Assembly: GCF_900067135.1 (NCBI RefSeq)
Contig: NZ_FJUR01000001.1
Location: 681,001-745,000, forward strand
DNA: 64,000 nt
Direction: 5' to 3'
From: Rhizobium sp. 9140
GTDB taxonomy: Bacteria; Pseudomonadota; Alphaproteobacteria; Rhizobiales; Rhizobiaceae
Part shown: positions 31,057 to 39,322 of the stretch, piece after piece
Layout: each line of letters begins with the position of its first letter
How positions within the stretch are numbered: the first letter of the stretch is position 1
The notes under the pieces: generated by a model
Database searches by the model: none
What the model was told of the DNA's origin: nothing
What the model saw: the letters and a program-made list of their open reading frames with translations, nothing else
Position numbers and translations under genes: made by a program

Positions 31057-31785
31057 TCAGGCGCGTTCCGCCAGCCGTGCAAACTGCGCTTCGGCCTTGC
31101 CGATCGCATCCGGCGTTCCCACGGTAATCCATTCGCCTTCGAGCATCAGGCCGTACAGGCGGCCGGCAGCGATGGCCTTGTCGAAATAGATGTTGAGATT
31201 GAAGGCGTCCTTCGGGGCATCGGCAAACAGCGTGCTCATCATGGCGATGGCGCCGGCATAAACGACGGGTTGCGGCATTCCTTCGGCGTAGCGCACCAGC
31301 TGCCCGTCCGCCTGAAGGGAGAAATCCTTCTTGCCGTCATGCCCGGTCGTCCGGTCGAGATCGACGCACAGCAGCAGCATGTCCATGCGGGCGGGATCGA
31401 AGGCCTCGGCAAGGTGGGCGAGATTGCTGCGTCCTTCCGGCTCGCCGATCCAGAAAAGGTCGGCATTCATGACCAGCACGGGGCCGGGGTCGAGAATGCC
31501 GAGCCCCTTGGCGAGGCCTCCGCCCGAATTCATCAGGGCCGCGCGCTCGTCGGATATCCGGATCGCCGGCGCCGGGCGGGCATGGAGATGCGCTTCCATG
31601 CGGTCGGCAAAATGGTGCACGTTGACGGCAGCCGTCTTGATGCCGGCCGCAACCAGAAGGTCGAGCACATGGTCGATCATCGGCTTGCCGGCAATCGGCA
31701 CCAGCGGCTTCGGCATCGTGTCCGTGATGGGGCGCAGTCGCGTACCGAGTCCTGCGGCGAGCACCATGGCATTCTCAATAAGCAT
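31057..31785 (-). CDS. murU: Sugar-1-phosphate nucleotidyltransferase, MurU-type
   Basis: A 242-residue nucleotidyltransferase. The N-terminal signature AMVLAAGLGTRLRPITD and KPLVPIAGKPMIDHVL mark the family, and VLVMNADLFW holds the metal Asp. In Pseudomonas MurU makes UDP-MurNAc from MurNAc-1-phosphate made by AmgK, bypassing de novo synthesis and fosfomycin. The ATG at 31785 is preferred; 31821 is an alternative. Its usual partner amgK (fused to tsaE) lies at 43.7-45.1 kb here instead of next door. The mannose-1-phosphate guanylyltransferase label used for relatives is an alternative. Confidence 0.85.
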   Translation of the reverse strand: MLIENAMVLAAGLGTRLRPITDTMPKPLVPIAGKPMIDHVLDLLVAAGIKTAAVNVHHFADRMEAHLHARPAPAIRISDERAALMNSGGGLAKGLGILDPGPVLVMNADLFWIGEPEGRSNLAHLAEAFDPARMDMLLLCVDLDRTTGHDGKKDFSLQADGQLVRYAEGMPQPVVYAGAIAMMSTLFADAPKDAFNLNIYFDKAIAAGRLYGLMLEGEWITVGTPDAIGKAEAQFARLAERA

Positions 31786-31898
31786 GTCGCCCCTTCCCGA
31801 ATTCGGGCCTCGATTTGTCATCCGAACTTTGCATCATGTCCGTCATGCCGCCGGGTTCAAAACGGAAACCTTGCAGGTGCCATGTCCTCGAACCGTTC

Positions 31899-32510
31899 TC
31901 AAGGCATAACGCGCCGAAGCGTCAGATTGATACGGCCACCATTTTTGAGAAGCGTTGATGTCGCGGGGAAGATCCGGTCGACGCCATGAAAGGCGAGCCG
32001 GCTTTCGCCGCCAAGAACGACGATGTCGCCGCTTGACAGCTTGAAGGAGACTGTCCGGTCGTTGCGCTCGCGACCGCCGACCCGAAACAGGCAGGCATCG
32101 CCGAGCGACACCGAGACGACAGGTGTCTGCAGATCCTGCTCGTCCTTGTCCTGATGCAGCCCCATCCGTGCGGTTTCCGCATAGAAATTGACGAGACAGG
32201 CCTGCGGCGGCTTGGATGCACCGGCAACCGTCTGCCAGAGATCAAGCAGGCTTTGTGGAATGGCGGGCCATGGTTCCTGGCTTACGGGATGCTGAGGTTG
32301 ATAGCGGTACCCCAAGGCCTTATCCGTGACCCAGCCGAGCGCGCCGCAGTTCGTCATCCGCACCGACAGCTCCTTGCCGGTCTTTGGCATGGCCGGGCGA
32401 TAGAGCGGGGCTGCGGCAACGACGGCCCTGATCTCCTCGACAAGGGCCTCCTGCCGATTGCGATCGAGAAAGCCGGGAATATGGCGGAAGCCTTTCGGCA
32501 GGACCAGCAT
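31899..32510 (-). CDS. alkB: AlkB-family Fe(II)/2-oxoglutarate DNA dealkylase
   Basis: Oxidatively removes 1-methyladenine and 3-methylcytosine from DNA. The 203-residue protein has all key residues: iron ligands H119 and D121 (GLHQDKDE) and H175 (LAFHGVDRI), and 2-oxoglutarate/substrate residues in RINLTLRR (R193, N195, R199), matching RxNxxxR of E. coli AlkB. The ATG at 32510 was chosen over 32546. It is upstream of murU on the same strand, with a 113-bp gap that I take as an inversion breakpoint. Confidence 0.93.
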   Translation of the reverse strand: MLVLPKGFRHIPGFLDRNRQEALVEEIRAVVAAAPLYRPAMPKTGKELSVRMTNCGALGWVTDKALGYRYQPQHPVSQEPWPAIPQSLLDLWQTVAGASKPPQACLVNFYAETARMGLHQDKDEQDLQTPVVSVSLGDACLFRVGGRERNDRTVSFKLSSGDIVVLGGESRLAFHGVDRIFPATSTLLKNGGRINLTLRRVMP

Positions 32511-32638
32511 GGCCTCCTCCTGTTCGCGTTGCTGCCAGCCGATCATGGCAGGATTCTTTGCCGGATTCCGAACGCAACGGACGCCGGTTTTATGGACATA
32601 TCCGTCTTTTGCCGGAAGGGTTCGGCGATCACGGTCAT

Positions 32639-33073
32639 CTACTCGCCATCCGGGCGTCCGCGCATTTTCTTGACTTCCCCCCGCCCGCTCTTCGCTTTCA
32701 GGCGGCGCTCCACCGAGCCTCGGGTCGGCTTGGTCTTGCGGCGGGGCGGCGGGGGCGGTTCGGCGGCTTTCAAGATCAGCGCCTTCAGCCGCTCGCGCGC
32801 GTCCTCGCGGTTGCGGTCCTGGCTGCGGAAGCGGCTCGCCTCGATCATCAGCACGCCCTCTTTCGAGACCCTGCGACCGGCAAGGCCGATGGCGATGTCG
32901 CGGATGCGCTCGGGCAGGGAAGGGGATGCCGCGATATTGAAAAACAGCTGGACGGCGGTCGCGACTTTGTTGACGTTCTGCCCGCCGGGGCCGCCTGCCA
33001 GCACGAACTGCTCGCTCAGTTCCCAGCCGGCAATGACGATCCGGTCGTTGATATAGAGGGGGTCGCTTGCCAT
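32639..33073 (-). CDS. arfB: Alternative ribosome-rescue factor ArfB (YaeJ family)
   Basis: Peptidyl-tRNA hydrolase that frees ribosomes stalled on mRNAs lacking a stop codon. The 144 residues contain the GGQ catalytic loop in AGGPGGQNVNK (about residues 26-36) and a Lys/Arg-rich C-terminal tail (RRKTKPTRGSVERRLK) that enters the empty mRNA channel. There is no stop-codon recognition domain, which separates it from RF1 and RF2. The ATG at 33073 gives MASDPLYIND; the long in-frame extension upstream overlaps pckA and is rejected. Confidence 0.94.
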   Translation of the reverse strand: MASDPLYINDRIVIAGWELSEQFVLAGGPGGQNVNKVATAVQLFFNIAASPSLPERIRDIAIGLAGRRVSKEGVLMIEASRFRSQDRNREDARERLKALILKAAEPPPPPRRKTKPTRGSVERRLKAKSGRGEVKKMRGRPDGE

Positions 33074-33193
33074 GCCGTCGCCTTTCGTTCCCTGTTTATT
33101 CCAGCTTGGCGCGCTTTGCAAATAGAGCAATTCCAGCAAAATTGCACAGCTGTCTTGGAATTGCGTGAAGAGAAAAAGATAGGCTGAACGAAA

Positions 33194-33223
33194 AAACCCG
33201 GCGCTGATGGCAGCGCCGAGTTT
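33194..33223 (-). terminator. Terminator of pckA
   Basis: Inverted repeat of 12 bp with one mismatch (AAACCCGGCGCT / AGCGCCGAGTTT) and a 6-nt loop. In the minus direction it is followed by a run of T, 38 bp after the pckA stop. It overlaps the parS-like core at 33221. Confidence 0.8.
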
Positions 33224-33234
33224 CACGTGAAATC
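33219..33234. other. parS: parS-like site (13/16, perfect 12-bp core)
   Basis: Contains the perfect palindrome TTTCACGTGAAA (33221-33232). The outer bases match the parS consensus at one of four positions. It is intergenic, between arfB and pckA. Confidence 0.55.
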
Positions 33235-33260
33235 CTCGATGAAGCGTTTCCGCCTGAGGC

Positions 33261-34871
33261 TTACTCCGCAGCGATGGCCAGTCCCGGTGCCGCATCGCGG
33301 ACGCCGCCATCGACGTGGCTTTCGAACTTGGCGAAGTTCGCCACGAACATGTTGGCGAGCTTGGTAGCCTGCGCGTCATAGGCGGCACCGTCCGCCCAGG
33401 TCGAGCGCGGATCGAGAATGCCACCCTCGATGCCGGCGACTTCGACCGGAACCGCGAAGCCGAAATTGGCATCGGTGCGGAATTCGGTCGCGGCCAGCGA
33501 ACCGTCGAGCGCTGCGGCGAGCAGAGCCCGTGTCGCCTTGATGGGCATGCGACGGCCCGTGCCGTAGGCGCCACCGGTCCAGCCGGTGTTGACGAGCCAG
33601 CAGGTAACACCGTGCTCGGCGATGAGCGCACGCAGCAGGTTGCCGTATTCGCTCGGATGTCGCGGCATGAAGGGTGCCCCGAAGCAGGTCGAGAAAGTGG
33701 CTTCCGGTTCGGTCACGCCTTTTTCCGTGCCGGCAACCTTGGCGGTGTAGCCGGAGAGGAAGTGGTACATGGCCTGGTCGGCGGTCAGTTTGGCGATCGG
33801 CGGCATGACGCCGAAGGCATCCGCCGTCAGCATGATGATCGTCTTGGGATGACCGGCCGTGCCCGTTGCGCTGGCATTGGGAATGAAGTCCAGCGGATAG
33901 GCGCAGCGGGTGTTCTCGGTCAGCGAGCCGTCATCGAAGTCCGGAACACGGTTCTCGTCCAGGATGACGTTCTCGAGCACGGTACCGAAACGCTTCGTTG
34001 TCGCGAAGATCTCCGGCTCGGCTTCGGCCGAAAGACGGATCGTCTTGGCATAGCAGCCGCCTTCGAAGTTGAAGATGCCGTCCTTGCCCCAGCCATGTTC
34101 GTCATCGCCGATCAGCGTGCGCTTCGGGTCGGCCGACAGCGTGGTCTTGCCCGTGCCAGACAGGCCGAAGAACACGGCGGAATCACCGTCCGGGCCAACA
34201 TTTGCCGAGCAGTGCATCGGCATGACGCCCTTTTCCGGCAGCAGGTAGTTGAGCGCGGTGAAGACCGACTTCTTCATTTCGCCGGCATAGGACGTGCCGC
34301 CGATCAACACGAGGCCGTTGACGAGATCGCAGGCGATGACGGTTTCCGTCCGGCAGCCGTGACGGGCGGGATCGGCGCGGAAATGCGGCAGGTCGATGAT
34401 CGTCAGCTTCGGCGCGAACGTCGTCAGGCTCGCGCGATCCGGGCGGATCAGGAGGTTGCGGATGAAGAGGGAGTGCCAGGCGAACTCGGTGATGACGCGG
34501 GTCGGCAGGGCGTTGTCGCTGTCAGCACCGCCAATCAGGTCCTGCACATAGAGCGAACGGCCACGGGCATGGTCGAGCATATCGTTGCATAACGTTTCGA
34601 AGTGCGCGGGCGACATTTCCTTGTTGTTGTCCCACCAGATCTGCTCGGTCGTCGTCGCATCGCGAACGACGAATTTGTCCTTGGCGGAGCGACCCGTGTG
34701 CTGGCCGGTGAGCGCACGAAGCGCGCCGTCTGCTGTCACCTGCGCTTCGCCAAGCCGCAACGATTCCTCGTAAAGCTCTGCCGGTGTCAGGTTGTAACGG
34801 ACGGCGACAAGGTCTTCAAAACCGAGTGCAGCGATTCCGAGATCCGGATTGCGAATGCCAAATTCTTCCAT
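33261..34871 (-). CDS. pckA: Phosphoenolpyruvate carboxykinase (ATP)
   Basis: Converts oxaloacetate and ATP to PEP, the entry to gluconeogenesis and needed by rhizobia for growth on C4-dicarboxylates. The 536 residues show the kinase P-loop [15 protein letters not shown], the metal and substrate segments [15 protein letters not shown] and LIGDDEHGW, and [11 protein letters not shown]. The ATG at 34871 ([13 protein letters not shown]) is standard. It diverges from chvI across a 384-bp AT-rich region with two LacI-like operators. ChvGI-linked pckA order is conserved in rhizobia. Confidence 0.98.
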   Translation of the reverse strand: MEEFGIRNPDLGIAALGFEDLVAVRYNLTPAELYEESLRLGEAQVTADGALRALTGQHTGRSAKDKFVVRDATTTEQIWWDNNKEMSPAHFETLCNDMLDHARGRSLYVQDLIGGADSDNALPTRVITEFAWHSLFIRNLLIRPDRASLTTFAPKLTIIDLPHFRADPARHGCRTETVIACDLVNGLVLIGGTSYAGEMKKSVFTALNYLLPEKGVMPMHCSANVGPDGDSAVFFGLSGTGKTTLSADPKRTLIGDDEHGWGKDGIFNFEGGCYAKTIRLSAEAEPEIFATTKRFGTVLENVILDENRVPDFDDGSLTENTRCAYPLDFIPNASATGTAGHPKTIIMLTADAFGVMPPIAKLTADQAMYHFLSGYTAKVAGTEKGVTEPEATFSTCFGAPFMPRHPSEYGNLLRALIAEHGVTCWLVNTGWTGGAYGTGRRMPIKATRALLAAALDGSLAATEFRTDANFGFAVPVEVAGIEGGILDPRSTWADGAAYDAQATKLANMFVANFAKFESHVDGGVRDAAPGLAIAAE

Positions 34872-34970
34872 GAGCGCTGCTCCCCTGCGTTGTATCGATG
34901 GCCCGACATTAGCCGGAGTTACAGAAAATGCAAGATAACATCGAAAAAAATACAATAAATTCAATATATT

Positions 34971-34978
34971 AATCGATT
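34971..34978. promoter_or_regulatory. LacI-type operator candidate upstream of pckA
   Basis: Perfect 8-bp palindrome AATCGATT with the central CG typical of LacI/GalR operators. PckR, a LacI-family regulator, controls pckA in S. meliloti, so this is a candidate PckR site. The match is by form, not by a known exact motif. Confidence 0.4.
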
Positions 34979-35000
34979 TAAAGGAAATTGTTCAATGTTC

Positions 35001-35008
35001 AATCGTTT
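35001..35008. promoter_or_regulatory. Second LacI-type operator candidate upstream of pckA
   Basis: AATCGTTT, one base from the site at 34971. The CG centres are exactly 30 bp apart, about three helical turns, which would put two bound dimers on the same DNA face. Confidence 0.35.
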
Positions 35009-35255
35009 TAAATTCGCAATTGAAAAGTTTCCAGAAGGCTGGTGCTAGACCATTCATCCACGATTGTGCTTCCCGATGACGTTTTCGCTTCGCCACAATT
35101 TGTTCCACCTTTATACTCATGAACGCGCGCCGGCCCTGGCAGATCTCCGTATCGAGGCCTGTCTATCCGGGCCGCCCTCTATCGATGATGTCCCATTTCC
35201 TGCCGGAAATAGGACCGAGGAGAGAAGGCGCGAAGATATGATGGAGCGGAATACG

Positions 35256-35987
35256 ATGCAGACCATTGCACTTGTCGATGACGACCGGAACATCCTGACA
35301 TCGGTCTCGATCGCGCTGGAAGCCGAAGGCTACAAGGTCGAGACCTACACGGATGGCGCCTCAGCGCTCGATGGGCTTCTGGCCCGGCCGCCCCAGCTCG
35401 CGATCTTCGATATCAAGATGCCGCGCATGGACGGGATGGAACTCCTGCGCCGTCTGCGACAAAAGTCGGATATTCCCGTCATCTTCCTGACCTCGAAGGA
35501 CGAGGAAATCGACGAGCTCTTCGGGCTGAAGATGGGCGCGGACGACTTCATCACCAAGCCGTTCTCACAGCGTCTGCTGGTCGAGCGCGTCAAGGCGATC
35601 CTGCGCCGCTCCGCCAACCGGGAGGCCGCAGCGGCTGCCGGTCCCGCGGGACTGCAGAAGATGAAGGACGATATCCAGGCCCGTTCTCTGGAACGCGGCC
35701 AGCTGTCGATGGACCAGGAACGCCATACCTGCACTTGGAAGAACGAGCCGGTGACGCTGACGGTGACCGAGTTCCTGATCCTGCATTCGCTCGCCCAGAG
35801 GCCCGGCGTCGTGAAAAGCCGCGATTCGCTGATGGATGCCGCCTATGACGAGCAGGTCTATGTGGACGACCGCACCATCGACAGCCACATCAAGCGGCTG
35901 CGCAAGAAGTTCAAGATGGTCGACAACGACTTCGATATGATCGAAACCCTTTACGGCGTCGGTTACCGGTTCCGCGAATCGGCCTGA
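35256..35987 (+). CDS. chvI: Two-component response regulator ChvI
   Basis: OmpR-family regulator of the ChvG-ChvI (ExoS-ChvI) system, which controls acid response, exopolysaccharide, motility and host interaction. The 243-residue protein has a receiver domain with acidic VDDD (8-10), phospho-acceptor D52 in [12 protein letters not shown] and K101 in ITKPFS. The C-terminal winged helix ends [23 protein letters not shown] and YGVGYRF. The ATG at 35256 has GGAG 9 bp before it and gives the usual start [10 protein letters not shown]; ATGs at 35238 and 35241 are alternatives. chvG follows after 43 bp. Confidence 0.97.
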   Translation: MQTIALVDDDRNILTSVSIALEAEGYKVETYTDGASALDGLLARPPQLAIFDIKMPRMDGMELLRRLRQKSDIPVIFLTSKDEEIDELFGLKMGADDFITKPFSQRLLVERVKAILRRSANREAAAAAGPAGLQKMKDDIQARSLERGQLSMDQERHTCTWKNEPVTLTVTEFLILHSLAQRPGVVKSRDSLMDAAYDEQVYVDDRTIDSHIKRLRKKFKMVDNDFDMIETLYGVGYRFRESA

Positions 35988-36030
35988 GGCCCTGAACATC
36001 CAGACGAGCGGGAGAGGCTGAGCGTCCGAC

Positions 36031-37812
36031 GTGGCTGATATAACGAGGCATGCGGCGATCGAGGAAGCGGACGGAGCCTATCGCTCCGGCCGACGCTGGG
36101 CGCATCCCTTCACGCTGATCCGCCGCATCTTCGGCAATGCGGTCTTTTCCAGCCTCACGCGCCGCATCCTGTTCTTCAATCTGGTGGCGCTCGTCGTTCT
36201 CGTCGGCGGCATCATGTATCTCAACCAGTTCCGCGAAGGACTGATCGATGCGCGCGTCGAGAGCCTGTTGACGCAGGGCGAGATCATCGCCGGCGCCATC
36301 GCCGCCTCCGCCTCGGTCGATACGAACTCCATCACCATCGACCCGGAAAAGCTGCTCGAACTTCAGGCCGGGCAGAGCATCACGCCGCTGCCGCGGGACG
36401 AGGATCTCGAATTCCCGATCACGCAGGAGCGTGTCGCGCCCGTGCTGCGCCGGCTGATTTCGCCCACGCGCACCCGCGCCCGTCTTTTCGATGCCGATGC
36501 CGACCTGCTGCTCGATAGCCGCCATCTCTATACCGGGGGTCAGGTGCTGCGGTTCGACCTGCCGCCCATCGAGCCTGAAAACGAGACGCTGACCGGCAAG
36601 CTCAACACCTGGTACAATCGCATGCTCCAGCCGGGCAACCTGCCCCTCTACAAGGAGCCGCCGGGCGGCAATGGGTCGATCTATCCGGAAGTCATGAATG
36701 CGCTCACGGGCGTGCGCGGCGCCGTGGTGCGGGTCACGGAACAGGGTGAGCTGATCGTCTCCGTCGCCGTTCCCGTCCAGCGGTTCCGGGCCGTGCTCGG
36801 CGTGCTCCTGCTATCAACACAGGCTGGCGATATCGACAAGATCGTCCATGCCGAGCGGCTGGCGATTATCCGGGTGTTCGGGGTCGCCGCCCTCGTCAAC
36901 GTCATCCTGTCGCTTCTCCTGTCAAGCACGATCGCCAATCCGCTGCGCCGCCTGTCGGCGGCCGCCATCCGCGTGCGGCGCGGCGGCGCCAAGGAGCGGC
37001 AGGAGATCCCCGACTTTTCCTCCCGTCAGGACGAGATCGGCAACCTCTCCGTGGCGCTGCGGGACATGACCGGCGCGCTCTACGACCGCATCGCGGCCAT
37101 CGAGAATTTCGCGGCCGATGTGAGCCACGAACTCAAGAACCCGCTGACCTCGCTGCGCAGTGCCGTCGAGACCCTGCCTCTTGCCCGCACCGACGACTCC
37201 AAGAAGCGGCTGATGGACGTCATCCAGCACGACGTGCGCCGGCTCGACCGGCTGATCAGCGATATCTCCGACGCTTCGCGCCTGGATGCAGAGCTTGCCC
37301 GCAGCGATGCGCGCGGGGTCGATCTCGAAAAGCTGCTGGGCGACCTCGTCGATATCTCGCGGCAGGTGCGCAACAAGAAGAAGACGGTGCTGCTCAACTT
37401 CGTCGTGGAGCGTAAGGACAACCCCAAGGCCCGTTTCGATGTTAGCGGCTATGAACTGCGCATCGGGCAGATCATCACCAACCTGATCGAGAACGCCCGG
37501 TCCTTCGTGCCGGAAGAGGGTGGCCACATCATCGTGCGGCTGACGCGCAACCGCACGCGCTGCATCGTCTATGTCGAGGACAACGGTCCAGGAATCCAAG
37601 CGGAGGATATCGACCGCATTTTCGAACGTTTCTACACCGACCGGCCGGATGGCGAGGATTTCGGACAGAATTCCGGCCTTGGCCTGTCGATCTCGCGGCA
37701 GATCGCCGAAGCGCATGGCGGCACGTTGCGGGCCGAAAACATGACGGATGCGCAGGGTGCGATCACCGGCGCGCGCTTCATCCTGTCGCTGCCCGTTGGC
37801 GAGGCGGCGTGA
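36031..37812 (+). CDS. chvG: Sensor histidine kinase ChvG (ExoS)
   Basis: Membrane sensor kinase for ChvI, held off by periplasmic ExoR in rhizobia; exoR is not in this window. The 593 residues include TM1 at about 45-64 (ILFFNLVALVVLVGGIMYL), a periplasmic loop of about 220 residues with the sensing domain, TM2 at about 285-305, and a HAMP linker. H366 is the phospho-acceptor in DVSHELKNPLTSL. ATP-binding boxes are NLIENARSF, EDNGPGI and GLGLSISRQIAEAHGG. Its stop overlaps the hprK GTG as GTGA. Confidence 0.97.
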   Translation: MADITRHAAIEEADGAYRSGRRWAHPFTLIRRIFGNAVFSSLTRRILFFNLVALVVLVGGIMYLNQFREGLIDARVESLLTQGEIIAGAIAASASVDTNSITIDPEKLLELQAGQSITPLPRDEDLEFPITQERVAPVLRRLISPTRTRARLFDADADLLLDSRHLYTGGQVLRFDLPPIEPENETLTGKLNTWYNRMLQPGNLPLYKEPPGGNGSIYPEVMNALTGVRGAVVRVTEQGELIVSVAVPVQRFRAVLGVLLLSTQAGDIDKIVHAERLAIIRVFGVAALVNVILSLLLSSTIANPLRRLSAAAIRVRRGGAKERQEIPDFSSRQDEIGNLSVALRDMTGALYDRIAAIENFAADVSHELKNPLTSLRSAVETLPLARTDDSKKRLMDVIQHDVRRLDRLISDISDASRLDAELARSDARGVDLEKLLGDLVDISRQVRNKKKTVLLNFVVERKDNPKARFDVSGYELRIGQIITNLIENARSFVPEEGGHIIVRLTRNRTRCIVYVEDNGPGIQAEDIDRIFERFYTDRPDGEDFGQNSGLGLSISRQIAEAHGGTLRAENMTDAQGAITGARFILSLPVGEAA

Positions 37813-38297
37813 GCCTGAGACAAAACGTAGCGGAGAACGGCCTTGCAGCCGGTGACCAGGCCGCGCCCCGCAATATCCATGCGACGGCCATCGTCCTTGG
37901 CACGCTCGGCTATCTCTTCGTCGGCCCTTCCGGCACGGGCAAGACCAGCGCCGCCCTTGCCTGCCTCTCCTCCGCTGCCCGTCGCGGCTGGAATGCGGCG
38001 CTCGTCTCCGACGATCAGGTCATGGTCAGCCTGCGGAGCGGTCGTCTCGTCGCCCGCGCTCCGGCAACCATAGCGGGCCTCGTCGAGTTGCGCGGTGTCG
38101 GGCCGATCCCGGTTCGAACCGTCATGGCCGCCGTCATGTCCTATGCCGTGTTGCCTGTCGCCCCACCGTTCGATATGCGCGTCGCACCCGAGCTCGAGAT
38201 GTGGGAAGCCGGCCCCGTCGCGCTCCCTTTGCTCCGGCTTCCGCTTCTCCCGGGCCTTGACCCACTGGATGCACTCAGCCGTTTTTCGACCCTTTGA
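37809..38297 (+). CDS. hprK: HPr kinase/phosphorylase, short alphaproteobacterial form
   Basis: Phosphorylates HPr on the regulatory serine. At 162 residues it is only the C-terminal catalytic half of Gram-positive HprK (about 310), as in other alphaproteobacteria. The P-loop is GPSGTGKTS (39-47), and VELRGVGPIPV is the HprK signature region. Start is GTG at 37809, overlapping the chvG stop, so a stress kinase and a PTS regulator are translationally coupled. manX and ptsH lie downstream; the partner Ser is S47 of HPr. Confidence 0.93.
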   Translation: MSLRQNVAENGLAAGDQAAPRNIHATAIVLGTLGYLFVGPSGTGKTSAALACLSSAARRGWNAALVSDDQVMVSLRSGRLVARAPATIAGLVELRGVGPIPVRTVMAAVMSYAVLPVAPPFDMRVAPELEMWEAGPVALPLLRLPLLPGLDPLDALSRFSTL

Positions 38298-38469
38298 ATG
38301 TCGCAGTCTGCACAGTTTTTGCTCATGTGATCCGTGTTTTAGGATTTTTGACTTGCACTCCGGCATTTCCTCGCCAAGATGACCGCCCCAAGGTGGAATG
38401 AAATTGTTGCATTGCGGCATGGCATGGCTATCGTCCGCCGAAGGGAAAAGGCAGTTGGAGCAAAGACAC

Positions 38470-38871
38470 ATGATCGGACTTGTGCTTGTCACGCACGGCA
38501 AGCTGGCTGAAGAGTTTCGTCATGCGCTCGAACACGTCGTGGGGCCGCAGAAGTTCATCGAGACCGTCTGTATCGGACCCGAAGACGACATGGACCAGAG
38601 GCGTCAGGATATCCTCACGGCCGTCATCGCCGCCAACGAGGGCAGCGGTGTCATCATTCTCACCGACATGTTCGGCGGTACGCCGTCCAACCTCGCCATC
38701 TCCGTCATGCAGAGCGGTACTGTCGAGGTCATCGCCGGCGTCAACCTGCCCATGCTGATCAAGCTGGCCGGCGTGCGTGGCGAGAGCGACATGGACAAGG
38801 CGCTGGTCGAGGCATCCGAGGCCGGGCGCAAATACATCAACGTCGCCAGCCGCGTTCTCAGCGGCAAATAA
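38470..38871 (+). CDS. manX: PTS EIIA component, mannose (EIIA-Man) type
   Basis: A 133-residue phosphocarrier of the EIIA-Man family. The phospho-His is H9 in VLVTHGKLA, and MFGGTPSNLAI is the family's conserved loop. No EIIB or EIIC permease is encoded nearby, so it is a regulatory rather than transport PTS, taking phosphate from HPr. The ATG at 38470 was chosen. ptsH starts 15 bp downstream. Regulatory targets cannot be read from sequence. Confidence 0.95.
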   Translation: MIGLVLVTHGKLAEEFRHALEHVVGPQKFIETVCIGPEDDMDQRRQDILTAVIAANEGSGVIILTDMFGGTPSNLAISVMQSGTVEVIAGVNLPMLIKLAGVRGESDMDKALVEASEAGRKYINVASRVLSGK

Positions 38872-38886
38872 CGGACGCATTCCTTC

Positions 38887-39159
38887 ATGACACTGTCGCG
38901 GGACCTCCAGATCATCAACAAGCGCGGTCTCCATGCGCGTGCCTCCGCCAAGTTCGTGCAGACGGTGGAGGCCTATGATGCCGACATCCATGTGACGAAG
39001 GACGGCATGACCGTCGGCGGGCTCTCGATCATGGGCCTGATGATGCTTGCTGCCAGCACGGGCAGCTCGATCTCCGTCACCGCAAGCGGCAATCAGGCCG
39101 AAGAAGCGCTGGAAGCACTCGACGCACTGGTCAAAGACCGTTTCGGCGAGGAAATGTAG
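38887..39159 (+). CDS. ptsH: Phosphocarrier protein HPr
   Basis: A 90-residue HPr. H16 in NKRGLHARASAK is phosphorylated by EI (ptsP, not in this window), and S47 in GGLSIMGLMML is the site for HprK. Coupling chvG-hprK-manX-ptsH puts both phosphorylation inputs of this signalling PTS in one cluster. It is followed at 13 bp by a 24-bp dyad that belongs to the ahcY leader. Confidence 0.97.
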   Translation: MTLSRDLQIINKRGLHARASAKFVQTVEAYDADIHVTKDGMTVGGLSIMGLMMLAASTGSSISVTASGNQAEEALEALDALVKDRFGEEM

Positions 39160-39167
39160 GCATATAA

Positions 39168-39191
39168 ACATATAAAGACGTCTTTATGTGT
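39168..39191. promoter_or_regulatory. 24-bp dyad operator candidate upstream of ahcY
   Basis: An 11/12 inverted repeat whose core ATAAAGACGTCTTTAT (39172-39187) is a perfect 16-bp palindrome, 132 bp before the ahcY ATG. Form and position suit a repressor site. SahR, an ArsR-type SAH sensor that controls ahcY and methionine genes in proteobacteria, is my leading candidate, but I cannot verify the motif here. Confidence 0.6.
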
Positions 39192-39322
39192 GTGTTGCCT
39201 GCGATCCGCTTTCCTGCTAGAGGAAGATCGCGCCCTGGCTGTGCCCGGGAAAAGAGATCACGCTCGCCAGCGGTCCCGGAGCTTGAAGCTTTCGACCCGG
39301 CGCGCCTTTAGCGGAGAGCTTC

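Larger units (their letters stand above)
34872..35255. promoter_or_regulatory. Divergent pckA-chvI regulatory region
   Basis: A 384-bp gap without a convincing gene. The part near pckA (about 34910-35030) is strikingly AT-rich compared with its surroundings and holds AATCGATT (34971) and AATCGTTT (35001). Reading toward pckA, a TTGCAT-16-TAATGT pair is a possible promoter. Near chvI, GAGGAGAGAAGG (about 35217) and GGAG (35244) are ribosome-binding candidates for alternative starts. Confidence 0.6.

Noticed and set aside
39160..39322. SAM/SAH riboswitch upstream of ahcY
   Set aside because: I could not lay out a known SAH or SAM-II aptamer; the DNA dyad explains the symmetry better.
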